From Marinilabiliaceae bacterium JC017 (GTDB lineage: Bacteria; Bacteroidota; Bacteroidia; Bacteroidales; Marinilabiliaceae), in the NCBI GenBank assembly GCA_004296775.1, contig RHGE01000039.1, forward strand, positions 1 to 57,434: a stretch of DNA of 57,434 bases. The letters are read 5' to 3'. A program made the position numbers and the translations under genes. Positions within the stretch are counted from its first letter, which is position 1, and each line of letters opens with the position of its first letter. Below are positions 1 through 9,905 of the stretch, in pieces. The notes under the pieces are model-generated. The model was given only the letters and a program-made list of their open reading frames with translations, had not been told where the DNA came from and did not search any database.

Positions 1-183
1 ACCCTACTTCATTTTTGGCATTGCCCCAAAAACGAAGCAAAAAACGCTAGTCAAATAAAAGCTTCTCCCCACCTCCTTGATGAATTTTTGCTAACCCACA
101 TGCCGGAATTCCCGCATTCATCTTCGTCGCGCCAACGCCGGCCCGCTTATTTGACGGGCCTGCCCGCTTCCCAACATCATGGT
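1..183 (-). repeat. Dispersed repeat A, copy 1 (reverse orientation)
   Basis: This stretch is the reverse complement of two later copies (47624-47827 and 48115-48318). Shared landmarks include the words for 'tttttgcttcgtttttgggg', 'tcatcaaggaggtgggcg' and 'cgcgacgaagatgaatg'. It is GC-richer than its surroundings and non-coding as far as can be seen. The copy may continue to the left of the window. Short ORFs read in it are repeat artefacts. Confidence 0.85.
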
Positions 184-456
184 CTTTTTCGTATTTGTTG
201 AGTACAATGCGAGCATGTTATATGATAGACATTAGACCTACTTATATCAAGCTCATTGGCAATCTCATAACACCTTGAATTATGAAATGATTCTTATACA
301 ATTACTAATACTTAACGAACTATTAACAGCATAAACAACAATCAATTTGAACAACATGTTGGTAAAAGTTGCTTCCTAAGCGCCTAACCACTTGAAAAAC
401 TCATCATAACCTGATTGATGAATTAATTATCAAACGATTACTAAAGATTAATGAGC
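184..456. other. Intergenic, no gene seen
   Basis: AT-rich spacer between repeat A and repeat B. It has no ORF with a believable start and no RNA gene that I recognise. It contains the word 'atagacattagac', also seen near 52280 in reverse, so it may be repeat-derived. Confidence 0.5.
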
Positions 457-617
457 TATGGAGATACATTGAAACAGATAGAAATATTTTGAAACAAGCT
501 GTACTTTTCAAAGAACAATTTCAACGCTCAATTGAAGAAAAATCTTTGCGTCTCAGCGCCTCCGCGGTGCATAATGAATCTTGTTAAAAACAACAAACTA
601 AAGGCAACATCCCTTCA
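457..617 (+). repeat. Dispersed repeat B, copy 1
   Basis: It matches 47378-47543 over most of its length: 'ggagatacattgaaa', 'gatagaaatattttgaaa', 'tctcagYgcctccgcggt' and 'aaaggcaacaYccct' occur in the same order and spacing. It is non-coding. At both sites a repeat A copy lies close by (A is upstream and inverted here, downstream at the other site), so the two repeats may travel together. Confidence 0.8.
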
Positions 618-660
618 GGCTTCTCCTGAAAAAACACAGGTACTTCTTGTATAAATAAAC

Positions 661-688
661 GAAAAAAGGGAAGCCAGTACGGCTTCCC
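661..688 (-). terminator. Intrinsic terminator of the DUF2807 gene
   Basis: On the minus strand the stem GGGAAGCC / GGCTTCCC (668-688, 5-nt loop) is followed by a run of six T. It lies 26 bp beyond the stop codon of the gene at 714-1412, so it fits a factor-independent terminator for that gene. Confidence 0.85.
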
Positions 689-713
689 CTTCGTCGTCGG
701 AGATATAAAATCT

Positions 714-1412
714 TTAGTTATCGTCGTTTACTTTTCCACCCATCGATACTTTTTGCTGGATCTTGGCGGGGTTGCCTTTATAGTTAACGGTTCCCCCGGC
801 CGAAGCGGTGGCGTTTAGTTTTTTGTTGGCTGTAACCTCAATGCGGGCGCCGGTGCTCGATTTGGCATATGTTTCGTCGCACTCCAGGTCGTAGGCCAGG
901 TATTTACCGCCGGCGCTGGCTTTCACCTCCTGAAATCCTGCTTTTCCTTCAATCTCCATGCGGCCGGCCGATACGTTTGCCGATAGTGCATTTACATCTA
1001 CGTCCAGTTCAATGCTTGATTCTGTACCGGCTCGCAGCGATAACTTGTCGGCTACAATGGTATTTTCTGCATCAATGCTGGCGCCGGTTCCGGCATCGAT
1101 TTCACGCAATCTCACATAGGTCACATACACTTGCACGGCCACCCCTTTGTATATCCGGGTTCTCATCTTTAGGGTGAGCGTTTTATTTTTCAGTTCGGTA
1201 ATCACATCCGAGGTAGAGCCGTTATTGATATGAACCTCTGCTTGTTCCTTGTCTCCTTCAATTAGTGTGATGTTAATTCCTTTGGTGGCCTTAACCTTAT
1301 CAAAGGATCCCACCTTTCTTACCTGTTTCTCTTTCGCGTGCGTTTCCTGTTCCTGTGCTGTTGCCAGTCCTGCAATAAAAAGCAGAATGAGTAGTGTGTG
1401 TATATGCTTCAT
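714..1412 (-). CDS. DUF2807 head-GIN domain secreted protein
   Basis: A 232-residue protein with a signal peptide (MKHIHTLLILLFIAGLATAQ). The rest is a repetitive beta-rich body (roughly 35-225) with recurring G/A-S-A-G turns such as TGASIDAENT, SAGRMEIEG, ASAGGKY and SAGGTVNYKG. This is the pattern of the DUF2807 'putative auto-transporter adhesin, head GIN' family, a parallel beta-helix-like domain common in Bacteroidota. Its function is not settled; it is predicted periplasmic or surface-attached. It ends next to a good terminator and is probably monocistronic: the helicase gene upstream on the same strand ends 37 bp before it, so read-through from that gene is possible. Confidence 0.8.
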   Translation of the reverse strand: MKHIHTLLILLFIAGLATAQEQETHAKEKQVRKVGSFDKVKATKGINITLIEGDKEQAEVHINNGSTSDVITELKNKTLTLKMRTRIYKGVAVQVYVTYVRLREIDAGTGASIDAENTIVADKLSLRAGTESSIELDVDVNALSANVSAGRMEIEGKAGFQEVKASAGGKYLAYDLECDETYAKSSTGARIEVTANKKLNATASAGGTVNYKGNPAKIQQKVSMGGKVNDDN

Positions 1413-1449
1413 GCTTTCGTATTGTTTACGGGTGCGAAGGTATCAAAAA

Positions 1450-4407
1450 CTATGCAAATAATTCTTTGATCTCCTCCTTTGTTAGGTTATTTAAAGGGTT
1501 GTTGTTGTTAATGAAGGTGTCAGCCAACTGCTGTTTGCGTTCCTGCAGCCGGGCAATTTTCTCTTCAATGGTTTCTGATGAAATGAATTTGTATACAAAC
1601 ACATTTTTTGTTTGACCAATGCGGTGGGCCCGGTTAATGGCTTGTGCTTCGGCAGCCGGGTTCCACCAGGGATTAAGAATAAACACGTAGTCGGCCTCGA
1701 TGAGGTTTAGTCCCACACCTCCGGCTTTCAGTGAGATGAGGAAGATGCGGCAGTTGGTATCGTCGGTAAAGTTTTTTATCACTGCTGGCCGGTCGGTGGT
1801 GGCCCCGGTGAGTTTGCTGTATTTAATGTGCCGGGTGTTTAGTTCCTTTTCGATGAGCTCCAGGTCTTTTACAAAGGAGGAGAAGATAAGCACCTTGTGG
1901 TTTTCTGATATGATGCTTTCCAGATTTTGTATGATCTGGTCGAATTTCCCCGACGAACCGGTATAGGTTTCGTCGACCATTGCCGGGTGATTAGCCAGCT
2001 GGCGCAACCGGGTCAACGCTTGCAGGGCCATGAAGGAGGTGTTGCTCATGGCATCGTGTTCAATACTCTTGAGTATTTCGTTACGAATGCCCGACTTTTC
2101 ACGTTCGTAGAATTTCTTCTGATCGGCGGTCATGTCGCAATAGAGCACTTGTTCGTTGATCGGTGGGAGCTCCTTGGCCACCATCTCTTTGGTGCGTCGC
2201 AGGATAAAGGGATTGATGAGTTGCTGTAGCTTCTGTTCCTTCTCTTCATCCTTATTCTTGGTGATGGGCGCTACATAATGGTTTTTGAAGAAGTTGAGAC
2301 TTCCTAGCAACCCATTGTTGACGTAGTTCATCTGGGCCCATAAATCGGTGAGTGAGTTTTCAATGGGTGTACCCGTCAGTACCAGGTTATAGCGTGCCTG
2401 TAGCTGGGTGATGGCTTTATATAGTTTTGATGTGGGATTCTTGATGTTTTGACTCTCATCCAGGATGGTATAGTAAAATTCATACTGACTCAGGAAATCC
2501 ACATCGTTGCGCACAACCCCATAAGTGGTGAGGACTACGTGATAGTGGCGCAATATTTTGCCAATCTCTTTTGAACGCAGGCGATTGGTGCCGGTGTAGA
2601 TGTAGCACTTCAGATGAGGTGCAAATTTCTTGATTTCATTTTCCCAGTTGTGCACCAGTGAGGTGGGCATAATGATGATACTGGCCGGTAATGCTGAGGT
2701 GTTAAAGCCTTTCACTACGGGTGTGTCAAAGAGGGTTAACTGTCTTTCTTGTGGTGTTGTGTTTTCTTTTGTGTTTTTTTCTTCTTCCGGTTGTGTTTTA
2801 TAGATATCGGCCAGCATCGCCAGTGTCTGAAGTGTTTTACCAAGCCCCATGTCGTCGGCCAGGATACCGCCAAATTGTAATTCATGCAACAGTGATATCC
2901 AGGAGAATCCTTCCAGTTGATAGGGTCTCAGCGTAGCCTTGATGCCTTCCGGTACCTGGCGTATCTCTGCCTGGTTTAATTGTTTGAGTTTTTCCAGTTT
3001 TTCCGACCATTGGCTGTTATTTGCTGCGGCTCCTTCCGGGGTGTCCAGCAGGTTGAAATGCATTTTGTCGAGTTGCAGCTTGCCGTCTTCTTCATTGGCA
3101 AAATGCATGATCTCCGAATACCGGGTGAGCCATTCGGCAGGTATAATGAATATTTGGCCGTTGGGTAACCGGAATTCCTGGTCGCGGTGCAGGATGTTTT
3201 TTCTGAATTTATGAAATGGAATCAAATGGCCGTTTATCTCCACCACGGCTTGTATGTCAAACCAGTCCTGGTCTTCCACATATTTAAAGGTGAGATTGAT
3301 TGGCCCGGTATAGTAACGTTCCTTGAAAAAGGATTGAATTACTTCTATGCCTTCTTCAGTGAGTTGTTTGTTGTGTGCATTCAACCATTCCACCAGGGAA
3401 TGGCGGCTTCTGGTGTTATTCGTATTCTTAGGGATATATTGAGCCTGGTCGTTATTTTTTAACCCGCAATCTATCAGGATTTGCTGCATTTGTTGCTCCA
3501 TCTCCGGCTGCCGGGTAAACTTAAAAAAGGTGTATTGATCGGCCTCTTTTTCAAGGTAAACAAAAGCTTTTGATTGTGTGCCCGCTAAATAGGTGCGTTT
3601 CTCGTACCTGAATTTCAGCAGAAAAACGGGGTTTTGTTTCAGGTCTTGTTCCAGGGATAATATTGCTGTGGGGTTCACATCTTTGGTGATCACTTCAAAG
3701 CCGGTTGTCTTCACCTCGTGGTTGCGTACACAATTTTCTACAAAAGAGGTCATGTAAGTTTCTACACTCCTTTCGGGAATCCGTAGAATTGGTTTGGAAT
3801 GAAAGGGGCGGAATTTCTTGCTGTCTATATTTTCAAACCGGTACAGATGATTATTGACTAATAAGGCACACGGCTGGTTGGTCACCTCAATAATTTCCCG
3901 GTTGGTGAGGCCGGTCTCTTTGTTGTTAGCTAAAATTTTCAGGGAGTAGGTTAAGCCGGTCTCATCTTTGGTAAACTGAAAAGCGGCTTTGGCCATCTCA
4001 GTTGATGCTTTGATGCGGTCCGTCTCATAGAGCTGGCTATAGTTCGGATTTTTGTAATAGAGCGGCGTGTTGCTCGCTGTGACAATGTTCAGGGCCTGCC
4101 AGATGTACTTTTCAATGTAGGGGCGAATATGGGTTTCGAGATACTCTTTCGACAACTGATCAATGAATAGTTTAAGAGTTTTGCCTTTGGAAAACTTCTT
4201 ATAAATGATGTGTTCATTGAGGTTTGTCAGGATCTTTACCAGCTCCTTGTGTTCCGGGGTGAAAAAACCCGGTTGTTGTTCTATATGCAGTGGTGTAATC
4301 TGTTCGTCCAGTGTAATAAATGGTTCATTGGTTTCCTTGGCCAGGTAGGGAAGGGCTAATGTTCCATAGTGTCTCTTTTGTGTGATGACAATTATAAATC
4401 TCTCCAT
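1450..4407 (-). CDS. SNF2-family DEAD/DEAH-like helicase
   Basis: A 985-residue Swi2/Snf2-type ATPase. The C-terminal half holds the two RecA-like lobes: Walker A in DDMGLGKTLQT (about residue 517-527), a DESQ box in place of DEAH (about 652), TGTPIENS (motif III), and motifs V/VI in AGGVGLNL, NPWWNPAAEAQA and RAHRIGQ (about 927). The N-terminal ~450 residues are the long divergent arm common in bacterial HepA/SNF2 proteins; I do not see a SWIM zinc motif (CxCx(n)CxH) in it. Family members translocate on double-stranded DNA and remodel protein-DNA contacts; the substrate here is unknown. The gene is not obviously tied to the eCIS. Confidence 0.9.
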   Translation of the reverse strand: MERFIIVITQKRHYGTLALPYLAKETNEPFITLDEQITPLHIEQQPGFFTPEHKELVKILTNLNEHIIYKKFSKGKTLKLFIDQLSKEYLETHIRPYIEKYIWQALNIVTASNTPLYYKNPNYSQLYETDRIKASTEMAKAAFQFTKDETGLTYSLKILANNKETGLTNREIIEVTNQPCALLVNNHLYRFENIDSKKFRPFHSKPILRIPERSVETYMTSFVENCVRNHEVKTTGFEVITKDVNPTAILSLEQDLKQNPVFLLKFRYEKRTYLAGTQSKAFVYLEKEADQYTFFKFTRQPEMEQQMQQILIDCGLKNNDQAQYIPKNTNNTRSRHSLVEWLNAHNKQLTEEGIEVIQSFFKERYYTGPINLTFKYVEDQDWFDIQAVVEINGHLIPFHKFRKNILHRDQEFRLPNGQIFIIPAEWLTRYSEIMHFANEEDGKLQLDKMHFNLLDTPEGAAANNSQWSEKLEKLKQLNQAEIRQVPEGIKATLRPYQLEGFSWISLLHELQFGGILADDMGLGKTLQTLAMLADIYKTQPEEEKNTKENTTPQERQLTLFDTPVVKGFNTSALPASIIIMPTSLVHNWENEIKKFAPHLKCYIYTGTNRLRSKEIGKILRHYHVVLTTYGVVRNDVDFLSQYEFYYTILDESQNIKNPTSKLYKAITQLQARYNLVLTGTPIENSLTDLWAQMNYVNNGLLGSLNFFKNHYVAPITKNKDEEKEQKLQQLINPFILRRTKEMVAKELPPINEQVLYCDMTADQKKFYEREKSGIRNEILKSIEHDAMSNTSFMALQALTRLRQLANHPAMVDETYTGSSGKFDQIIQNLESIISENHKVLIFSSFVKDLELIEKELNTRHIKYSKLTGATTDRPAVIKNFTDDTNCRIFLISLKAGGVGLNLIEADYVFILNPWWNPAAEAQAINRAHRIGQTKNVFVYKFISSETIEEKIARLQERKQQLADTFINNNNPLNNLTKEEIKELFA

Positions 4408-5331
4408 AAATCTTTCGCATTCATCTGTTCCGCACAGGCCTTTCGGCTTGTTTAAACCCGCAAATATAATAAGAGATATGAGAGGAGTGGGTGCTTTGGG
4501 GAGTTTTCTGTTTTAAATAGGCGTTTAACTAATAGATTGTAGTCTGATTTAGAGTATTTTTTTTGCTTCTAAGTATTTTAGCTATTAAGTGTGCGTAAAT
4601 TGACTTTTAGTTAACTGTAAAAGTTTATCTCATTGTTCTATAAGTTAGGTATTGCTTATTTTGCTGGTATGGGAGTGATGTGTGTTAGGTAAATTCGCCT
4701 TTAATTCATTGTAATTATCTACTCAAGCTTTTGAGGTGCTTGTTTTGTTTGCTTTTTCTGGTGTCAATGTAGAGTGGTGGAAAAGATAGGTTTAAGGGAT
4801 TGATATTGTTCTTGATTTCTAGAAATAAAGCCAACTTTTTATATAGGGCGAGATTTTATTAAAAATAAAATTTCTTTGAGTAGTTGTGTAGAATTATTAC
4901 TTTTGAATAAATTTATGATTTTATTTATTTTTATAGGATATTTTTCTTGATGAAGAGGCTTGTAAGTAGGAATTTTAATGATTTTGGTATAGGTAACTAA
5001 GGTGGGGGGATTGAGGTGGTTGATATTAGAAGTTATTCCAAAATAAGTGAAGTTGATTTGTTGCACTTTTTCTTGAAAGTTCCTATGGAAAAGATAGAAA
5101 ATGTTTTTATGGATTTGTGTTGTTTGTTGATTATAGAAAAAAGAGTTTGCTTGATGTTAACTATGTAATATATGGAAAGTGTATTTAAAATTTCCTGAAT
5201 TAGTTCTGTTGCAAAGTTAATAGAAGGTACTTTGATGAAGTTGTTTAATAGGTTATAAGCGGTAGTTGTAAACGAAACTTGGAAATATTAGGATGTTAAT
5301 CCGTTATTCATATAATTTAAACTTAGTCATT
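4408..5331. other. Long AT-rich intergenic region
   Basis: About 0.9 kb of very AT-rich DNA between divergent genes. A 75-codon minus-strand ORF at 4839-5066 has a low-complexity, Ile/Asn/Lys-rich product and no ribosome-binding context, so I do not call it. The promoters for the helicase (minus) and the lipoprotein (plus) should lie here, but I cannot place a convincing TAnnTTTG box. Confidence 0.5.
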
Positions 5332-6882
5332 ATGAAATTTAATTCTATTAAAGTCTTTATGGCATTAGTCTTAATTGCATTAATTAGTTTTTCTTGTAGT
5401 AAAGATAAGTTAGAATCTCCTAATAGGGGGGATTTGCAACTTAAAGCTGTTACTCCAAAAATATTTGATTGGGAAACGGCAGATTGGATGCCAACGCCCC
5501 CTGGACAATCAAAAATCTCTGTTCCTTGGATTGGACAAGGAAGTATTGCTTCTGTTTATGATAATGATGTTGTATACGATTTTAAAAAATCAGACGGGTG
5601 GGATTTAATATATAATGCTTTTGATGCCTCATCCTCTGGACCTCTTCAAAATCCTTATTTTATTTTGTACAATAAATATAGGGGCTTGTTAAGAATTTAC
5701 GTATACACAACAACTCAATTTGTTCATCCTTCTTCTTATATACAGGACGGAATTAGTATTGTTGGAGTATCTAGTTCTATGTTAAATTTTTGTGGTACTG
5801 ATATTGTAGATGCGTCAAATAATAACACTACGGTTGCGCAAATACAGCCAAAACCGGTAGATGGCTCAATGCCATTAGCTTCTAATAAATGGCATATGCT
5901 TCAGTACGCCCTTGCTTATGATCCAAATATTTCGAAATTAACACATCAACAAATACAGTTTAGTTGGTTTACAAATTTTTGTAATGTGGAAGCTGTAAAG
6001 CTAAACGGAGGAATTACTGGTGAAATTAAAGGGACAACTGGAAAAAGTGCAAAAGAAAATGTTATGGCTAAGCTTGGAGAATTAGGAAAAGTTTCAGGCA
6101 CAATGGCTTTAAGTGGAATTGGGAGTTATTTTGTTGAAAAGAAAACTGTAAACTCTTACTATGGTTCTAATGACTTTAATTTGCCTCATGAGATGTGGAA
6201 AAATCTCAGAAAAGGAGTTAATAGTGCATTATCATCTTCCACAAAAGGACTTCCTGGGTCTGTTGTTAATCTTTTTAGTGCTATAATTGGGGGTAGTAGT
6301 CAACAAACATTATCTTTTGATGTTAATTTGGATGTAGAATTAGCAGGAGAGAAATCAGATTATGGGTCTTTTCCTGCTAGTCCAACAACCTTATATATTC
6401 CAGGTTCAAAAATAAGTAATCGAGCACAAGGATATATTCCTTTAAAATCATATAAATTGGGTGTTTTTAACCTAAGTTCTAGGCCTTTGATAAGGGTCAA
6501 AGATGAACATGTTTTTGAAAGGGATGGTAGTCCTAGAGAAGGTTTTAGAATGAGTCATTACTTGGAAAGAGAAGTAATCAAACTGAATAATTCGAATAAA
6601 TTACAAATAAATCCAGACCTGCAAAAAGAAGCAACTGTCAGGCTTGTAGATCAAGATGTTGTATTTATTAGAACTACGTCCACTGGAACAATTTCTTCAA
6701 ATGGAACAGTAGAATCAGTAGGTAAGTTTACAAAGATATATGTTAATCCTACATCGATGACACTTAAAGGTGGTGTAGGATTAACACCTGCTGTTCGTAT
6801 GACAATTAAAGTAACACCAAAGAATGGTGCTCCATCATCCATTATTGTAAAAACCTTTTTAGCAGATATAGAAGATGTATAA
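5332..6882 (+). CDS. Unrecognised lipoprotein, 516 residues
   Basis: The start is set at MKFNSIKVFM (an upstream in-frame ATG at 5293 would put 13 residues before the signal peptide). The N-terminus is a lipoprotein signal, with the likely lipid-anchored Cys in SFSCSKDK at about residue 22. The body has no motif I recognise. It contains aromatic-rich beta segments (WETADWMPTPPGQ, GWDLIYNAFDASSSG) and a central glycine-rich, amphipathic stretch (about 210-275). It overlaps the next lipoprotein gene by 8 bp, so the two are co-translated and may form a pair. The base composition is clearly more AT-rich than ffh/folD, which could mean acquired DNA. Confidence 0.75.
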   Translation: MKFNSIKVFMALVLIALISFSCSKDKLESPNRGDLQLKAVTPKIFDWETADWMPTPPGQSKISVPWIGQGSIASVYDNDVVYDFKKSDGWDLIYNAFDASSSGPLQNPYFILYNKYRGLLRIYVYTTTQFVHPSSYIQDGISIVGVSSSMLNFCGTDIVDASNNNTTVAQIQPKPVDGSMPLASNKWHMLQYALAYDPNISKLTHQQIQFSWFTNFCNVEAVKLNGGITGEIKGTTGKSAKENVMAKLGELGKVSGTMALSGIGSYFVEKKTVNSYYGSNDFNLPHEMWKNLRKGVNSALSSSTKGLPGSVVNLFSAIIGGSSQQTLSFDVNLDVELAGEKSDYGSFPASPTTLYIPGSKISNRAQGYIPLKSYKLGVFNLSSRPLIRVKDEHVFERDGSPREGFRMSHYLEREVIKLNNSNKLQINPDLQKEATVRLVDQDVVFIRTTSTGTISSNGTVESVGKFTKIYVNPTSMTLKGGVGLTPAVRMTIKVTPKNGAPSSIIVKTFLADIEDV

Positions 6883-7207
6883 GAATTTATTTGTATTGTT
6901 TGTTTTATCGGTATTTGTACTTAGTTGTGAGAAAGAAGAGTTTATTAGTACTGGTAACTTAGTAGTAGAATTTAGAGATCCACCAAATGTTGTATCAATA
7001 TACCCATTGGAAAATCAAACCAGACCCTTGTTTGAAATTTATATGGAAGGGGAAAAAAGTAAAACTCGGAAATTGAATATGGGGAATTATTATTGTGTTG
7101 TTGGGGATATTAATGCCAATTATGCTGGTGTTGTCTTTCAAATACAATCTAATAAAACCACAAGAATAGTATACGAAAATAATACTCCAATTGTCACTTA
7201 CCCATAA
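6875..7207 (+). CDS. Small lipoprotein paired with upstream gene
   Basis: A 110-residue protein with a lipoprotein signal (MYKNLFVLFVLSVFVLSCEKEE; the lipobox Cys is at residue 18). The mature part is short and beta-rich (GNLVVEFRDPPNVVSIYPLEN, GNYYCVVGDINANYAGVVFQIQ). I do not recognise the family. Its start overlaps the end of the preceding lipoprotein gene by 8 bp. A surface-exposed pair is a reasonable guess but nothing in the sequence proves it. Confidence 0.7.
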   Translation: MYKNLFVLFVLSVFVLSCEKEEFISTGNLVVEFRDPPNVVSIYPLENQTRPLFEIYMEGEKSKTRKLNMGNYYCVVGDINANYAGVVFQIQSNKTTRIVYENNTPIVTYP

Positions 7208-7530
7208 GATATATAAATAATAAAGTTCATGAACCCTAATTTTGGTACCGAATGATAGAGGTAATAGGAAGGGGGGTTAAGGAAGATGACAAGGTATAAT
7301 GGCTGTATTTTGGAAAAATTATTTTCGGGATAGATGGTTATTATTACTCTTACTTTTTTACATTTGACTTGTTATTAGTATGATGAATAACTGTGTAAAA
7401 CCTGTGTTGGCAACGATGCAGGTTTTATTTGTTTTTAATTCAGAAATAATTTCAACTCCTTTTTGCTTAATTCGTGCTTTTAAGCCTATAGTATAATGAG
7501 TTTTCGTATAGGGAGTCGCAATTATTTTTA
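7208..7530. other. Intergenic, no gene seen
   Basis: AT-rich spacer before ffh. A minus-strand ORF across 7358-7639 overlaps the ffh start and has no supporting features. No terminator hairpin is obvious after the lipoprotein pair. Confidence 0.5.
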
Positions 7531-7538
7531 TATTTTTG
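7531..7538 (+). promoter_or_regulatory. Bacteroidota -7 box of ffh
   Basis: TATTTTTG matches the TAnnTTTG -7 consensus of the Bacteroidota primary sigma factor exactly and lies 25 bp upstream of the ffh ATG, giving a short leader. A clean -33 TTTG is not visible at the usual spacing, so only the -7 element is called. Confidence 0.6.
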
Positions 7539-7562
7539 CACAAAAATTTAAAATAAGCAGGA

Positions 7563-8900
7563 ATGTTTGAGAATCTTAGCGACAGGCTTGAGCGATCATT
7601 TAAATTGCTGAAAGGTGAAAATAAGATCACCGAACTCAATATTGCCGAAACCCTAAAAGATGTAAGAAGAGCACTGCTTGATGCAGACGTTAACTATAAG
7701 ACTGCCAAAAAATTTACTGAGGATGTAAAGAAGGAGGCACTCGGACAAAATGTATTAACTGCTGTTAAGCCGGGTGAGATGATGGTGAAGGTCGTTCACG
7801 ACCAGTTAGCCAAATTGATGGGGGGTGAAACAGTAGAGGTTGATTTGAAAGGCAGCCCGGCAGTTATTCTTATTGCCGGTCTTCAAGGTTCCGGTAAAAC
7901 AACTTTTACCGGTAAGTTTGCCAACATGCTGAAGCACAAGAAGGGAAAAAGTCCTTTACTTGTGGCTGGTGACGTTTACCGTCCTGCAGCGATTAATCAG
8001 TTGCAGGTATTGGGTGAACAGATTGGCGTGCCTGTCTATACCGAAGAAGGTAATAATGATCCGGTAAAAATTGCTAAGGCAGCTATCAAGCATGCTAAGG
8101 CTTCAGGGTATGACCTGGTAATTGTGGATACCGCCGGTCGTTTGGCGATCGATGAAGAGATGATGAAAGAGATTGAAGCCGTTAAGAAGGCGATCAATCC
8201 GCATGAAACACTTTTCGTGGTTGACTCCATGACCGGTCAGGATGCCGTTAATACGGCCAAGGAATTCAACGATCGTTTGGATTTCGATGGTGTGGTACTG
8301 ACCAAATTAGATGGTGATACCCGTGGTGGTGCTGCCTTATCTATCCGAAGTGTGGTTGAGAAGCCTATCAAGTTTGTAGGTACTGGTGAGAAGCTGGATG
8401 CACTTGATGTCTTTCACCCCAGTCGTATGGCCGACCGTATCCTGGGAATGGGTGATATCGTTTCGTTGGTTGAGCGTGCTCAGGAGCAATTTGATGCTGA
8501 CGAAGCAAGGAAGCTGCAAAAGAAAATTGCTAAGAACCAGTTTAGCTTTAACGATTTTCTGGGGCAGATTAAGCAAATCAAAAAGATGGGTAACCTGAAA
8601 GATTTGGCTTCCATGATTCCTGGTATGGGCAAGATGATGAAGAATATGGATTTTGATGACGATGCTTTCAAGGGTATTGAAGCCATTATCTATTCCATGA
8701 CACCGGATGAGCGTGAAAATCCGGCCATCATCGACGGAAGTCGTCGTAAGCGGATTGCTACAGGTAGTGGATCTACCATTCAGGATGTAAACAGGCTACT
8801 GAAGCAATTTGATGACACCAGGAAAGTCATGAAGATGATGACCACCGGCAAGAACATGTCCCGCATGATGGGGAATATGCCGTTAGGGCGCCGCAGATAA
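7563..8900 (+). CDS. ffh: Signal recognition particle GTPase Ffh
   Basis: A 445-residue SRP54 homologue that binds signal sequences of nascent membrane proteins together with 4.5S RNA and delivers them to FtsY. The N domain occupies about residues 1-85. The G domain has the P-loop GLQGSGKTT (about 105-113), DTAGR (about 189) and TKLDGDTRGG (about 246). The C-terminal M domain is methionine-rich (MIPGMGKMMKNM, MKMMTTGKNMSRMMGNM) as expected for signal-peptide binding. Length and motif order are normal. It is followed by a terminator and by folD. Confidence 0.98.
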   Translation: MFENLSDRLERSFKLLKGENKITELNIAETLKDVRRALLDADVNYKTAKKFTEDVKKEALGQNVLTAVKPGEMMVKVVHDQLAKLMGGETVEVDLKGSPAVILIAGLQGSGKTTFTGKFANMLKHKKGKSPLLVAGDVYRPAAINQLQVLGEQIGVPVYTEEGNNDPVKIAKAAIKHAKASGYDLVIVDTAGRLAIDEEMMKEIEAVKKAINPHETLFVVDSMTGQDAVNTAKEFNDRLDFDGVVLTKLDGDTRGGAALSIRSVVEKPIKFVGTGEKLDALDVFHPSRMADRILGMGDIVSLVERAQEQFDADEARKLQKKIAKNQFSFNDFLGQIKQIKKMGNLKDLASMIPGMGKMMKNMDFDDDAFKGIEAIIYSMTPDERENPAIIDGSRRKRIATGSGSTIQDVNRLLKQFDDTRKVMKMMTTGKNMSRMMGNMPLGRRR

Positions 8901-8915
8901 ATCGAAAAAAATATG

Positions 8916-8948
8916 AAAGAGAAATGCTTACGCGTTTCTCTTTTTTTT
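8916..8948 (+). terminator. Terminator after ffh
   Basis: AAAGAGAAA and TTTCTCTTT pair around a 10-nt loop and are followed by more T residues, 15 bp after the ffh stop. It would separate ffh from folD, although folD starts only 20 bp later and some read-through is likely. Confidence 0.65.
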
Positions 8949-8968
8949 AACTCATTAACTTCATTACC

Positions 8969-9850
8969 ATGCAACTTATTGACGGAAAACTGACATCGAA
9001 AGAAGTACGGCAGGAGATTGCCGCAGAAGTAGAAATTATAAAGAAGGCCGGAGGTAAGATCCCTCATTTGTCTGCCATCTTAGTGGGACATGATGGTGGT
9101 AGCGAATCTTACGTAGCCGGAAAGATGAAGGCTTGTGAAGAAGTTGGCTTTAAGTCTTCCCTTATTCGTTTTGAAGATGATGTGACAGAAGAGGTATTGT
9201 TGAATAAGGTTCAGGAGTTAAATGAAGATCCGGATATTGATGGTTTCATTGTGCAGCTGCCCCTTCCTAAACATATTTCAGAAGAGAAAGTAACGGATTC
9301 GATTGATCCTCGCAAAGATGTGGATGGTTTTCACCCACAAAATTTAGGGCGTATGGTTATTGGTTCGCCGGCATTTATCTCTGCTACACCGCAGGGTATT
9401 ATGGAATTGCTGAAACGCTACGAGATTGAGACAAGCGGAAAACATTGTGTGGTGATCGGACGAAGTAACATTGTTGGTCGTCCAATGAGTATCCTGTTGT
9501 CGCAAAAAGGATACCCTGGCGATGCGACTGTTACAGTATGTCACAGTCGTACCAAAAACCTTAAGGAAATCTGTTTGTCGGCTGATATTATCGTTGCTGC
9601 TATTGGTTCCCCTGAGTTCCTTAAAGCTGAAATGGTAAAAGAAGGTGCTGTGGTTATTGATGTGGGTACTACCCGTGTTGAAGCCCCGGATACAAAACGT
9701 GGCTGGCGATTAAAAGGTGACGTGAAGTTTGATGAAGTGGCTCCAAAATGTAGCTACATTACCCCTGTTCCTGGTGGAGTAGGGCCAATGACTATCACTT
9801 CGCTAATATTAAATACGTTGAAGTCTGCTAAGAAAGAAATATATAAATAG
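8969..9850 (+). CDS. folD: Bifunctional methylene-THF dehydrogenase/cyclohydrolase FolD
   Basis: A 293-residue FolD, which converts 5,10-methylene-THF to 10-formyl-THF in one-carbon metabolism. Diagnostic motifs: [13 protein letters not shown] (catalytic Lys region, about 45-57), [15 protein letters not shown] (about 114-128), the dinucleotide-binding GRSNIVGRP (about 163-171), and the C-terminal [12 protein letters not shown] (about 263-274). The length matches the family. It is probably transcribed from its own promoter or by read-through from ffh. Confidence 0.98.
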   Translation: MQLIDGKLTSKEVRQEIAAEVEIIKKAGGKIPHLSAILVGHDGGSESYVAGKMKACEEVGFKSSLIRFEDDVTEEVLLNKVQELNEDPDIDGFIVQLPLPKHISEEKVTDSIDPRKDVDGFHPQNLGRMVIGSPAFISATPQGIMELLKRYEIETSGKHCVVIGRSNIVGRPMSILLSQKGYPGDATVTVCHSRTKNLKEICLSADIIVAAIGSPEFLKAEMVKEGAVVIDVGTTRVEAPDTKRGWRLKGDVKFDEVAPKCSYITPVPGGVGPMTITSLILNTLKSAKKEIYK

Positions 9851-9867
9851 GGATTAGCCTTATAAAT

Positions 9868-9902
9868 AACAAAGCCGGATGATAAACTCATCCGGCTTTG
9901 TT
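9868..9902. terminator. Bidirectional terminator between folD and DUF4301 gene
   Basis: A perfect 15-bp stem (AACAAAGCCGGATGA / TCATCCGGCTTTGTT, 5-nt loop) lies between the convergent genes folD and the DUF4301 gene, with T-rich or A-rich flanks on both sides, so it can stop transcription from both strands. Confidence 0.9.
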
Positions 9903-9905
9903 GTT

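Noticed and set aside
4839-5066. 75-codon minus-strand ORF
   Set aside because: Low-complexity Ile/Asn/Lys product, no ribosome-binding site or homology pattern, in an AT-rich gap.
5251-5262. GTTATAAGCGGT upstream of the lipoprotein pair, like the attC core
   Set aside because: It matches only the first nine bases, has no paired left arm, and stands in very AT-rich DNA where such a word can arise by chance.
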